From CAWAYH01 sp963786195 (GTDB lineage Bacteria; Acidobacteriota; Vicinamibacteria; Vicinamibacterales; 2-12-FULL-66-21), in assembly GCA_963786195.1 (NCBI GenBank), contig CAWAYH010000001.1, positions 186,001 through 250,000 on the forward strand: a DNA stretch of 64,000 nucleotides, given 5' to 3'. How positions within the stretch are numbered: position 1 is the first letter of the stretch; each line of letters opens with the position of its first letter. Below, one piece after another: positions 41,808 through 49,698 of the stretch. The position numbers and the translations under genes are program-made. Below the pieces are notes generated by a model. The model ran no database searches. It was not told the origin of the DNA and saw only the letters and a program-made list of their open reading frames with translations.

Positions 41808-43517
41808 ATGTTGTCAGTAATCGTCTTTCTCCCGCTCGCGGGCGCCCTCGTCACGCTGCTGGCCGGCGGACGCGGCGATCGGCCCGACCGGGAGCCGTTC
41901 GTGCGGAACGTCGCGCTGGGCGCCTCCCTCGTGACGCTGATGGCGACGCTCGTCCTGTGGGGCACCTTCGACCCAACGCTCGCCGACTACCAGTTCCGCG
42001 AGACCTACGAGTGGATCCCGCAATTCGGCATTCGCTACGACATCGGCGTCGACGGCATCAGCCTGTTCCTGATCGTCCTGACGGCGTTCCTGACGCCGCT
42101 CGCGCTCCTGTCGTCGTGGGAGTCCGTGCACAAGAACGTCAAGGCCTTTTCGTTCTTCCTGCTCGCGCTCGAAGCCGCGATGCTCGGCGTGTTCGTCTCG
42201 ATCGATCTCTTTCTCTTCTACGTGTTCTGGGACGCGATGCTCATCCCGATGTACTTCCTGATCGGGGTCTGGGGCTACGAGCGGCGCGTCTACGCGGCGG
42301 TGAAGTTCATCCTCTACACCATGGCCGGCAGCGTGCTGATGCTCGTCGCGATCATCGGGCTCGCGCGAGAGTACTGGGACATGACCGGCCATCCCAGCTT
42401 CAGTCTGCTGGATTTCTACACGATCACGCTCTCACCGCAGATGGAGAGCTGGTTCTTCCTGGCGTTCACGCTCGCGTTTGCCATCAAGGTTCCGCTGTTC
42501 CCGTTCCACACGTGGCTTCCCGACGCACACGTCGAGGCGCCGACCGCCGGTTCGGTCATCCTCGCGGGCGTCCTCCTGAAGATGGGGACGTACGGACTGC
42601 TGCGGTTCGCGTTTCCGCTGTTTCCCGCCTCGGCCGCCGTGTTCGCGCCGTTCCTCGCGATCCTGGCCGTCGTGGGCATCGTCTACGGCGCGCTCGTCGC
42701 GATGGTGCAACCGGATCTGAAGAAGCTCGTCGCGTATTCGAGCGTCAGCCACCTGGGCTTCGTCGTGCTCGGGCTGTGCGCGATGAACGTGCAGGGCGTC
42801 CAGGGCGCCTTGTATCAGATGCTCAACCACGGCATCAGCACGGGAGGACTCTTCCTCGTCGTCGGGATGCTGTCCGACCGTCGTCACACGCGGCTGATTT
42901 CCGAGTTTGGCGGGTTGAAGCTGGCCGCTCCGCGTCTCGTGGCCGCATTCCTGCTCATCACCTTGTCGTCCATCGCGCTGCCGGGACTCAACGGGTTCGT
43001 GGGTGAATTCCTCATCCTCATCGGCGCGTTCCGGTGGAGCCCGAAGTTTGCGGCCGTGGCAGCCTCTGGCGTCATCCTGTCGGCGGTGTACATGCTCTGG
43101 ATGTTCCAGCGGGTCAACTACGGGCCCATCAGACACGAAAAGAACCGCTGGCTGCCCGACCTCAGCGTGCGCGAATGGGCGCTGATGGTGCCGACGATCG
43201 CGATGGCAATCGTGATGGGCGTCGTCCCCGGCGTGTTTTTGCGGCCGATGGAACCATCGGTCAATCGCGTCATTCAGCGCATCACCAGCCCGGCGAGACA
43301 AGCGAGGCTGGAGGCCCTGCCGAAGGGCCCAGCGCTGGCAGGTCGGGCTGCGGACGCCAGACAGACTGTGGCTGAGAGCAGCGCGAAGCCCCGGAACAGC
43401 GGCGCGAGCGAAAGCGGAGCGCTGGCAGGTCGTGGGGGTGGGCCGCCTCCGCAAGGCTCCGGCGAGCTTGGCCGAAGCCTGGGCGTAGGCCAGGCCCCAC
43501 GACAGGCAAACAAATGA
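41808..43517 (+). CDS. nuoM: NADH-quinone oxidoreductase subunit M with repeat-derived C-terminal tail
   Basis: 569 residues. Antiporter-like subunit: YDIGVDGISLFLIVLTAFLTPL, FYVFWDAMLIPMYFLIGVWGYERR, AFAIKVPLFPFHTWLPDAHVEAPTAGSVILAGVLLKMGTYGLLRF, VQPDLKKLVAYSSVSHLGFVVLG and MLNHGISTGGLFLVVGMLSDR. After about residue 495 the sequence becomes a low-complexity Gly/Ala/Arg tail of some 75 residues encoded by an internally repeated, hairpin-forming DNA segment (43330-43503). Normal NuoM ends about where this tail begins. Stop overlaps nuoN start (ATGA). Confidence 0.95.
   Translation: MLSVIVFLPLAGALVTLLAGGRGDRPDREPFVRNVALGASLVTLMATLVLWGTFDPTLADYQFRETYEWIPQFGIRYDIGVDGISLFLIVLTAFLTPLALLSSWESVHKNVKAFSFFLLALEAAMLGVFVSIDLFLFYVFWDAMLIPMYFLIGVWGYERRVYAAVKFILYTMAGSVLMLVAIIGLAREYWDMTGHPSFSLLDFYTITLSPQMESWFFLAFTLAFAIKVPLFPFHTWLPDAHVEAPTAGSVILAGVLLKMGTYGLLRFAFPLFPASAAVFAPFLAILAVVGIVYGALVAMVQPDLKKLVAYSSVSHLGFVVLGLCAMNVQGVQGALYQMLNHGISTGGLFLVVGMLSDRRHTRLISEFGGLKLAAPRLVAAFLLITLSSIALPGLNGFVGEFLILIGAFRWSPKFAAVAASGVILSAVYMLWMFQRVNYGPIRHEKNRWLPDLSVREWALMVPTIAMAIVMGVVPGVFLRPMEPSVNRVIQRITSPARQARLEALPKGPALAGRAADARQTVAESSAKPRNSGASESGALAGRGGGPPPQGSGELGRSLGVGQAPRQANK
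43331..43503. repeat. Structured repeat-containing segment at the 3' end of nuoM
   Basis: AGCGCTGGCAGGTCG occurs twice (43331-43345 and 43418-43432). The second copy runs into a perfect 9-bp inverted repeat, GTCGTGGGG (43429-43437) with CCCCACGAC (43495-43503), closing a 75-base hairpin that ends ten bases before the nuoN start codon. Confidence 0.7.
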
Positions 43518-44947
43518 CCGACTACGTCGCCATCATTCCCATCGTCGTCGTCGTGCTGTCGGCCTGCGCGGCGCTCCTCGCCGAGTCCTTCCGGCGCCCT
43601 GGCGAGCGTATGCCGATCGCGATCTTCGGCCTCATCGGCCTGGCGGGCGCGGCCGTGTCCTCGGTCCTGCTGTGGCGGCTGGATGCGCAGAGCTTCGGCG
43701 TCGTGCGTGCCGACAAGTTTGCGCTCTTCATCAACATCGTCCTCTGCGTCGTCGGCGTGCTGACGATGCTGTTTTCACATGACGTGGTGGAGCGGGAGCA
43801 GCTTCCGCCGGGCGAGTACTATGCGCTCACGCTGTTCGCCATCAGCGGCATGATGCTGATGGCGGCCGCGACCGATCTGCTGGTGATCTTCCTCGCCCTC
43901 GAGGTGTTGTCGCTGGCGGTCTACGTCCTCACTGGACTCCGGCGCTCCAGCGGCGCGAGCGCAGAGGCCGCCTTCAAGTACTTCCTGCTGGGCGCGTTCT
44001 CGAGCGCGTTCTTCCTGTACGGCGTGGCGTTCGCGTTTGCGGTATCCGGTTCGACCCGTCTCGATGACCTCGGTGCGGCGCTGGCAGCCGGCTCGGCCGT
44101 CGAGCCGTCGACGTTCGCCCTCCTGGCGCTCGGGCTCCTGGCCGTCGGGTTCGCCTTCAAAGTCTCCGCGGTGCCCTTTCACATGTGGACGCCGGACGCG
44201 TATGAGGGCGCGCCCACGATCGTGACGGCTTTCATGTCAACGGGCGTGAAGGCGGCGGCGTTTGCGGCGTTCGTCCGCGTGTTTCTGTCGCCGCTCGAAC
44301 CGCTGAAGGATCAGTGGATTCCCATGCTGTCGGTTGTCGCCGCCGCGACGATGATTCTCGGCACTGTCGTGGGCGTGGTGCAGGGCAACGTCAAGCGCAT
44401 GCTGGCGTACTCGAGCATCGCGCACGCCGGATACCTGCTGCTCGGGCTCATCGCGACGACGGATACCGGCAAGGCGGCGGTGCTCTTCTATCTGCTCGCG
44501 TACGCGGTCACCAACCTCGGCGCGCTGGGCATCGTCGCGCTGCTCGGCACCGAGCATCACGGCCACGACGAGCTGCGGGACTTCGCCGGGCTGGCGCACT
44601 CGCGGCCTGCGCTGGCGGCGCTCATGACGGTGTTCCTGCTGTCGCTGGGCGGGTTTCCGCCGACGGCCGGGTTCATCGGCAAGTGGTACATCTTCAGCGC
44701 AGCCATCGAGCGTGGACACTACTGGCTCGCGATTCTCGGCGTGCTGACGAGCGTCGTCTCGGTCTTCTTCTATCTGCGCATCGTCGTCATGATGTACATG
44801 ACCGAGGGCAGCGAGATTCCACGCCCGCGCATTACGGCTACGGCCGTCGCCGGCCTCGCGCTGGCGCTGGTTGCGGTCTTGTATCTTGGCGTGCTGCCGT
44901 CACGCATCATCGAGCTTGCACTGGCTTCGATTGGAACTATTCAGTAG
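43514..44947 (+). CDS. nuoN: NADH-quinone oxidoreductase subunit N
   Basis: 477 residues, third antiporter-like subunit. ALTLFAISGMMLMAAATDLLVIFLALEVLSLAVYVLTG, AFKYFLLGAFSSAFFLYG, AFKVSAVPFHMWTPDAYEGAPTIVTAFMSTGVKAAAFAAF, QGNVKRMLAYSSIAHAGYLL and LSLGGFPPTAGFIGKWYIF are all present. It is the last gene of the operon; a 7-base repeat array follows the stop. Confidence 0.95.
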   Translation: MTDYVAIIPIVVVVLSACAALLAESFRRPGERMPIAIFGLIGLAGAAVSSVLLWRLDAQSFGVVRADKFALFINIVLCVVGVLTMLFSHDVVEREQLPPGEYYALTLFAISGMMLMAAATDLLVIFLALEVLSLAVYVLTGLRRSSGASAEAAFKYFLLGAFSSAFFLYGVAFAFAVSGSTRLDDLGAALAAGSAVEPSTFALLALGLLAVGFAFKVSAVPFHMWTPDAYEGAPTIVTAFMSTGVKAAAFAAFVRVFLSPLEPLKDQWIPMLSVVAAATMILGTVVGVVQGNVKRMLAYSSIAHAGYLLLGLIATTDTGKAAVLFYLLAYAVTNLGALGIVALLGTEHHGHDELRDFAGLAHSRPALAALMTVFLLSLGGFPPTAGFIGKWYIFSAAIERGHYWLAILGVLTSVVSVFFYLRIVVMMYMTEGSEIPRPRITATAVAGLALALVAVLYLGVLPSRIIELALASIGTIQ

Positions 44948-44950
44948 TAA

Positions 44951-45039
44951 CGGTTATCGGTTGTCGGTTATCGGTTATCGGTTGTCGGTTGTCGGTTGTC
45001 GGTTGTCGGTTCCTGGGTTGTCGGTTATCGGTTATCGGG
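44951..45039. repeat. Heptameric tandem array CGGTTAT/CGGTTGT between nuoN and selA
   Basis: About eleven units of CGGTTRT with strict period 7, interrupted once by a short CGGTTCCTGGGTTGT variant. The array starts three bases after the nuoN stop and ends 17 bases before the selA start. It is the longest and most regular of the 7-base arrays in the window. Confidence 0.85.
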
Positions 45040-45055
45040 GCTCGATGATCTGTTC

Positions 45056-46433
45056 ATGACAAAGTTCGAGTCCATACCGTCGATCGAGCAGCTCCGGCAG
45101 CGGCCTTCGGTTCTTGCGCTCGAGGTCAGTTACGGGCGCCAGGCTGTCATCGACGCGCTTCGGCTTGAAGCGGACGCGATGCGGGCGCGATTGGCTTCGG
45201 GCGAGTCCCCTGCGGATGTCGCACTCGAGATCGAGCGCGCCGTGCCGGCGCGGTTACAGTCCCGCCACGCGCCGTCACTGGTCCCCGTCATCAATGCGAC
45301 CGGCGTCGTCGTCCATACGAATCTTGGACGCGCGCCGCTGAGCCGGTCGGCGGTCGATCGCGTCGCGTCCCTGGCGTCCGGCTATTCCAATCTCGAGTAC
45401 AGACGTCGTGAAGGGCGCGCGCGGTCGTCGTGACGCCCACGCCGAGCGGTTGATCTGCCACCTCACCGGCGCCGGGGCCGCCGTGATCGTGAACAACAAC
45501 GCTGCGGCGACGCTGATCGCGCTGGCGGCGCTGGCCGCGGGCCGCGAGGTCATCATCTCGCGCGGGGAGCTGGTGGAGATCGGCGGCGGGTTCCGCGTGC
45601 CTGACGTCATGGCGCAGTCCGGGGCCGTGCTCCGCGAGGTGGGAACCACCAACCGGACGCGCGTGAGCGACTACGCCGCTGCGATCTCTGAGCGCACGGC
45701 TCTGATTCTGCGGGTCCACCCGTCGAACTTTCGAATCGAAGGCTTCACCGAGCGTCCCACACTCGAGGACCTGGTGAACGCGGGACGGCGGTTTGGTGTG
45801 CCGGTTGCCGAGGATCTCGGCAGCGGCTATCTGGGTGTGCCCGCCCGGGACGATGTCCTCGCCGACGAACCGGTCGCGGCGGCGAGCATCGGCGCCGGCG
45901 CAAATCTCGTGATGTTCAGTGGCGACAAGCTGCTTGGCGGTCCCCAGGCTGGAATCATCGCAGGCACTGAAGCGGCGGTCTCCTCCATCAGACGTCATCC
46001 GCTCATGCGGGCCCTGCGAGCGGACAAGATGGCGTACGCCGCGCTCGAAGCCACGCTCGAAGAGTATGCAGCCGGGCGAGCGTCCGACACCGTGCCCGTC
46101 GCGCGCATGATCGCCATGTCAGCTGACGCGATCGGACGGCGTGCGGATGCTCTGGCAGGCAGGTTGGTCCAGGACGGCCTGAGTGCCGACGTCGTGGGCG
46201 GGTCTTCTGCGATCGGCGGCGGCAGCGCTCCTGGCGCGGACCTTCCGACGCGCCTGGTCGCGATACGCGCGCCTGCCAGCCGGCTCGAAGCCGCGCTTCG
46301 CGCGCAACGTCCGCCAGTCATCGCGCGAATCGAGAACGATCGCGTCGTGCTCGACCTCAGGACTGTCTTCCCCGACGACGATGCGTTGCTCGGCGACGTC
46401 GTTGCCAAAGCGGCGGCATCGCTCCTCCCCTGA
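45056..46433 (+). CDS. selA: L-seryl-tRNA(Sec) selenium transferase (one frameshift)
   Basis: About 458 residues after removing one extra base near 45415 (EEG then ARGRRDAHAE). PLP enzyme converting Ser-tRNA(Sec) to Sec-tRNA(Sec) with selenophosphate. Motifs: an N-terminal helical domain (IPSIEQLRQRPSVLALEVSYGRQAVIDALR), VPVINATGVVVHTNLGRAPLS, LTGAGAAVIVNNNAAATLIAL, RGELVEIGGGFRVPDVMAQSGAVLREVGTTNRT, DLGSGYLG and FSGDKLLGGPQAGIIAG with the PLP lysine. selB, selD and the tRNA-Sec gene are not in the window, so they should lie elsewhere if the pathway works. Confidence 0.93.
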
Positions 46434-46516
46434 CACCCGACACCGGGCGGAAACCCACCGGACGGTAGCACTTCGAGGAGCGTTCGGGATAACATTCTCA
46501 TTCGAACCGCATCCAG

Positions 46517-46960
46517 ATGAAGACGCCCGAGGTCACCGACAACACTCCTCCGCCTGTTGACGTGCCGGAGTACCGCCCGCTCGAGCGGTTCTGGCCGTAC
46601 GTGGATCTGTCCGAACAACCAGGCGACGAGGAGCTGGCGAAGCTCGATCCGGCGCTCGCGGAGGCGCTGTTCGGCACGCCACCGCGGCCGTTCTCGGTGT
46701 CGCTGGAGTTTCCTGCGTTCGAGGGGCCGTCCTACGCGCGCGCGATCGAGCTGGCACGCAGCTCCGCCGAGTATCGCGAGATCGGCACGGGCGGCGCGCT
46801 CCGGCATCGCGCCCGTTTCCTTTCGCAGGACGCGGTGCGGCTGCGCGACCTGTTCGAGATCGTGGGGCGCCTGGACGCGTGCGAGGTGCTCATCGACGAT
46901 CGGCCGCTGCCGTACGCGCGTGAGCTGTGGCTGCCGCTGATGTGGTTTCTCATCGGCTGA
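46517..46960 (+). CDS. Conserved-looking hypothetical protein
   Basis: 147 residues; not recognised. Acidic, proline-rich N-terminus (TPPPVDVPEYRPLERFWPYVDLSEQPGDEELAKLDPALAEALFG) and no signal peptide or membrane helix except a hydrophobic last few residues (LWLPLMWFLIG). The codon use matches neighbours and the competing frames show no domain, so it is probably real. It lies 31 bases before the next uncharacterised gene, with which it may be co-transcribed. Confidence 0.6.
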   Translation: MKTPEVTDNTPPPVDVPEYRPLERFWPYVDLSEQPGDEELAKLDPALAEALFGTPPRPFSVSLEFPAFEGPSYARAIELARSSAEYREIGTGGALRHRARFLSQDAVRLRDLFEIVGRLDACEVLIDDRPLPYARELWLPLMWFLIG

Positions 46961-46991
46961 GACGCACGACCAGTCGAGCGTTTACGAATCC

Positions 46992-47585
46992 ATGGCCGAG
47001 CAAACCGACGTCCAGCGCGACCTGCAGAGCCTCGCGGCCGATCTCAAGCGCCTGGAAGCGGAGTACAACATGTACTTCGCGGGGCGCCTGCCGCGTCCGC
47101 CGTGGGAGACCCGCGGACGGGTCGAGGCGTTCATCAAGCGCTACGACCGCGGGTACAGCATGGGGACGGGCGATCGATTCCGCTTCGAGACGCTCCAGTC
47201 GCGCTTCCAGGCCTTGGTCGATCTCTGGGATCGCGGGCTGCGTTCGCGCGAGGAGGGGCGGCGCGGCCCGTTCGCGCAGCCGCTGCCGAAAACCGGATCG
47301 AAGAAACCGGGCGGCGGCGGAAACGTCCTGAACGTCACCGCGTTCCAGGACCCGGTCCGCGAGATGGACAAGCTCCACTCGTTGTACGATTCACTGATGG
47401 ACGCGCGGCGCCAGCACGGCGAGGATGTCGTGCCGTTCCACAAGTTCGCGGCGCTCGTGAAGAATCAGGTCTCGAAGCTGCGCGACGAAGGCAATGCCGA
47501 GGTCGCATTTCGCGTCGCCGTGAAGGATGGAAAAGTCGCGTTCACCGTGCGCGCGATGCGAGACAAGCAGGGGGGGAAAGAATAA
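46992..47585 (+). CDS. Hypothetical cytoplasmic protein, helical (possible MXAN_5187 C-terminal-type domain)
   Basis: 197 residues, soluble. N-terminal helices (VQRDLQSLAADLKRLEAEYNMYFAGRLPRPPWETRGRVEAFIKRYDRG), the block DRFRFETLQSRFQALVDLWDRGLR and a lysine-rich C-terminal half (FHKFAALVKNQVSKLRDEGNAEVAFRVAVKDGKVAFTVRA). The RFxxLQxRF...LWxRxLR arrangement reminds me of a family named after Myxococcus MXAN_5187, but I cannot confirm that. Function unknown. A 7-base repeat array follows its stop. Confidence 0.65.
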   Translation: MAEQTDVQRDLQSLAADLKRLEAEYNMYFAGRLPRPPWETRGRVEAFIKRYDRGYSMGTGDRFRFETLQSRFQALVDLWDRGLRSREEGRRGPFAQPLPKTGSKKPGGGGNVLNVTAFQDPVREMDKLHSLYDSLMDARRQHGEDVVPFHKFAALVKNQVSKLRDEGNAEVAFRVAVKDGKVAFTVRAMRDKQGGKE

Positions 47586-47587
47586 AC

Positions 47588-47678
47588 TGCGGATTGCGGA
47601 CTGCGGACTGCGGATTGTATCTCGATTGCGGATTGGGGATTGGGATTGGGATTGCGGATTGCGGATTGCGGATTGTGG
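47588..47678. repeat. Heptameric repeats (GCGGATT/GGGGATT)
   Basis: About ten imperfect units, GCGGATT, GCGGACT and GGGATTG, between the stop of the 46992 gene and the convergent cold-shock gene. The unit is the reverse complement of the CAATCCG-type unit at 31192-31237. Confidence 0.75.
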
Positions 47679-47730
47679 GTAACGAACGAAGACCGGAGCG
47701 CCGAACGACGCCCCGGTCTCGTATCGGGGA

Positions 47731-47937
47731 CTAGCTGACTTTGGTCACGTTGCCGGCCTGCTGGCCTTTGGGGCCTTCTACGATCTCGAACTCGACCGCC
47801 TGGCCTTCCTCGAGCGTCCGGAAACCGTTGCCCTGGACTGCTGAGAAGTGAACGAAGACGTCAGCGCCGCCGTCACGTTCAATGAAGCCATACCCCTTAG
47901 CATTGTTGAACCACTTGACCTTACCTGTGATACGCAT
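47731..47937 (-). CDS. Cold-shock protein (CspA family)
   Basis: 68 residues from the ATG at 47937; upstream starts would add a non-homologous tail. A single OB-fold cold-shock domain with RNP1 KGYGFIERD and RNP2 VFVHFSAV, and FNNAKG and EGPKGQQAGNVTKV typical of the family. It is a nucleic-acid chaperone. Its leader includes a possible terminator (48029-48051), consistent with the long regulated 5' UTRs known for csp genes. Confidence 0.95.
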   Translation of the reverse strand: MRITGKVKWFNNAKGYGFIERDGGADVFVHFSAVQGNGFRTLEEGQAVEFEIVEGPKGQQAGNVTKVS

Positions 47938-48028
47938 CGTACTTTTCCTGCCTTGCAAGTTCGCGGCGGATAAACGCCGCATGACACCTACGTCCATGCC
48001 GGTGCTCTCCTGCATCGGCCTTGGACAC

Positions 48029-48051
48029 AAAAAAAGACCGCGAGTTCGCGG
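48029..48051 (-). terminator. Intrinsic terminator-like hairpin in the leader of the cold-shock gene
   Basis: Read on the minus strand, a GC-rich stem (CCGCG/CGCGG, 48038-48051) is followed by seven U residues (48035-48029). No minus-strand gene ends here, and the cold-shock gene starts 92 bases further on. It may attenuate the csp transcript, end an antisense RNA from the purH start region, or act as a boundary. Confidence 0.5.
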
Positions 48052-48111
48052 CCTCGACTTCTAGTGCTGGCCTCCCAGCCTGAGGGCCATACTAACTGTC
48101 CGGCGGTGTAA

Positions 48112-49695
48112 ATGTCAAGTAAACAGACACAAATGCGTGCCATTCTCAGCGTGTCCGACAAGACTGGTCTGGTCGATTTTGCGACAGGCCTCGCCGCGCG
48201 TGACGTGGAGCTCGTCTCGACGGGCGGCACCGCCGGCGCGCTCAGCGCGGCCGGACTGCCGACGACCGGCGTCACCGAGGTCACTGGTTTCCCGGAAATG
48301 ATGGACGGCCGCGTCAAGACGCTCCATCCCGCGATCCACGCGGGGATCCTCGCCCGGCGGCACCGCGCCGACGACCTCGCCGCGCTCGCGTCGCAGAACA
48401 TCACGGCGGTCGACCTCGTGGTCGTGAATCTCTATCCCTTCGCCAGGACGGCGGAGAACCCCGAGACGCCCTTCGACGATCTACTCGAGCAGATCGACAT
48501 CGGCGGGCCCAGCCTGATTCGCGCAGCCGCGAAAAATTTTCGTGACGTCCTGGTCGTGGTCGACCCGGGTGACTATCCGCACGTGCTGCAGCAGCTCGGA
48601 CGCGCGGGCGGCCCCGAGCTCGAGTTCCGGTTCGAGCTGATGCGGAAGGCCTTCATGCACACGGGCCAGTACGACCTCACGATCGGCATGACGATGAAGG
48701 CCGTCGACTATGCGGGGGGCTCGATGGTGCGCCACGCCGTGCCGTCCCATCATCCGAAACCCAAAGCGCTGCGGTACGGGGAGAATCCGCACCAGCGGGC
48801 GTCCTGGGTCCCGAACCCGGCGCCGTTCATGCCGCCCTGGGTCGTCCACCAGGGCAAGGAACTGTCGTTCACCAACCTGCTCGATCTCGACGCCGCGGCT
48901 CGCATCGCGCTGGAGTTCACCGATCCGGTCGGCGTGGTGATCAAGCACACGAACCCGTGCGGGGTGGCGACGGGCGCGACCATCGCGGACGCCTACGTTC
49001 GCGCGCGCGATGCCGACTCACTCTCGGCGTTCGGCGGCATCGTCGGAGTCAATCGCGGGCTCGACGCGGAGACCGCGCGCGCGCTGACCTCGACCTTCAT
49101 CGAAGCCGTCCTTGCGCCGGGCCTGGACGACGCCGCACGCGAAATCCTGGCGACCAAGCCCAACATGCGCGTGGTCACCACCGACTTCCGCAAGCTGATC
49201 GCGCCGCCGGGCAGCGAGGTGTCCGACGAGATGCGCACGTTTCTCGGCGGGCTGCTGACGCAGGAGCGCGACTGGGTGACCGAGGCGCGCGAGCCGTGGC
49301 CGCAGGGTGAATTCCCGAAGGTCGTCACGAAGCGCGCACCGACAGCGGAGGAATGGGACGCGCTGCGGTTCGCCTGGCGTGTCACCGCCCACGTGAAGTC
49401 CAACGCCGTGATCTTCACGGCGGCGGATCGGACGCTCGCCATCGGGGCCGGTCAGATGAGCCGCGTGGACGCCGTCAAGGTTGCCGTCATGAAGGCGGCG
49501 GGATCGCTGGCCGGCTCCGTGGCGGCGTCGGACGCGTTCTTTCCGTTCCGCGATGGCCTCGACGCTGTGGCCGACGCGGGCGCGACGGCGATCGTGCAGC
49601 CCGGTGGATCGGTTCGCGACAGCGAGGTCGTCGCAGCGGCCGACGAACGCGGCATCGCGATGGTGTTCACCGGGAAGAGGCATTTCAGGCACTAG
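48112..49695 (+). CDS. purH: Bifunctional AICAR transformylase / IMP cyclohydrolase
   Basis: 527 residues. N-terminal MGS-like IMP cyclohydrolase domain (ILSVSDKTGLVDFA, STGGTAGAL, EVTGFPEMMDGRVKTLHPAIHAGILARR, DLVVVNLYPF, IDIGGPSLIRAAAKNF) and C-terminal AICAR formyltransferase domain (LRYGENPHQRASW, GKELSFTNLLDLDAA, VVIKHTNPCGVATG, SAFGGIVGVNR, KSNAVIF, SDAFFPFRDGLD, IVQPGGSVRDSEV). It performs the last two steps of de novo IMP synthesis. ATG at 48112; an ATG at 48133 is an alternative. Divergent from the cold-shock gene. Confidence 0.96.
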   Translation: MSSKQTQMRAILSVSDKTGLVDFATGLAARDVELVSTGGTAGALSAAGLPTTGVTEVTGFPEMMDGRVKTLHPAIHAGILARRHRADDLAALASQNITAVDLVVVNLYPFARTAENPETPFDDLLEQIDIGGPSLIRAAAKNFRDVLVVVDPGDYPHVLQQLGRAGGPELEFRFELMRKAFMHTGQYDLTIGMTMKAVDYAGGSMVRHAVPSHHPKPKALRYGENPHQRASWVPNPAPFMPPWVVHQGKELSFTNLLDLDAAARIALEFTDPVGVVIKHTNPCGVATGATIADAYVRARDADSLSAFGGIVGVNRGLDAETARALTSTFIEAVLAPGLDDAAREILATKPNMRVVTTDFRKLIAPPGSEVSDEMRTFLGGLLTQERDWVTEAREPWPQGEFPKVVTKRAPTAEEWDALRFAWRVTAHVKSNAVIFTAADRTLAIGAGQMSRVDAVKVAVMKAAGSLAGSVAASDAFFPFRDGLDAVADAGATAIVQPGGSVRDSEVVAAADERGIAMVFTGKRHFRH

Positions 49696-49698
49696 ACG

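Noticed and set aside
44951..45039. Possible CRISPR array
   Set aside because: Units are 7 bases with no spacers, so it is a simple tandem repeat. No cas genes occur in the window.
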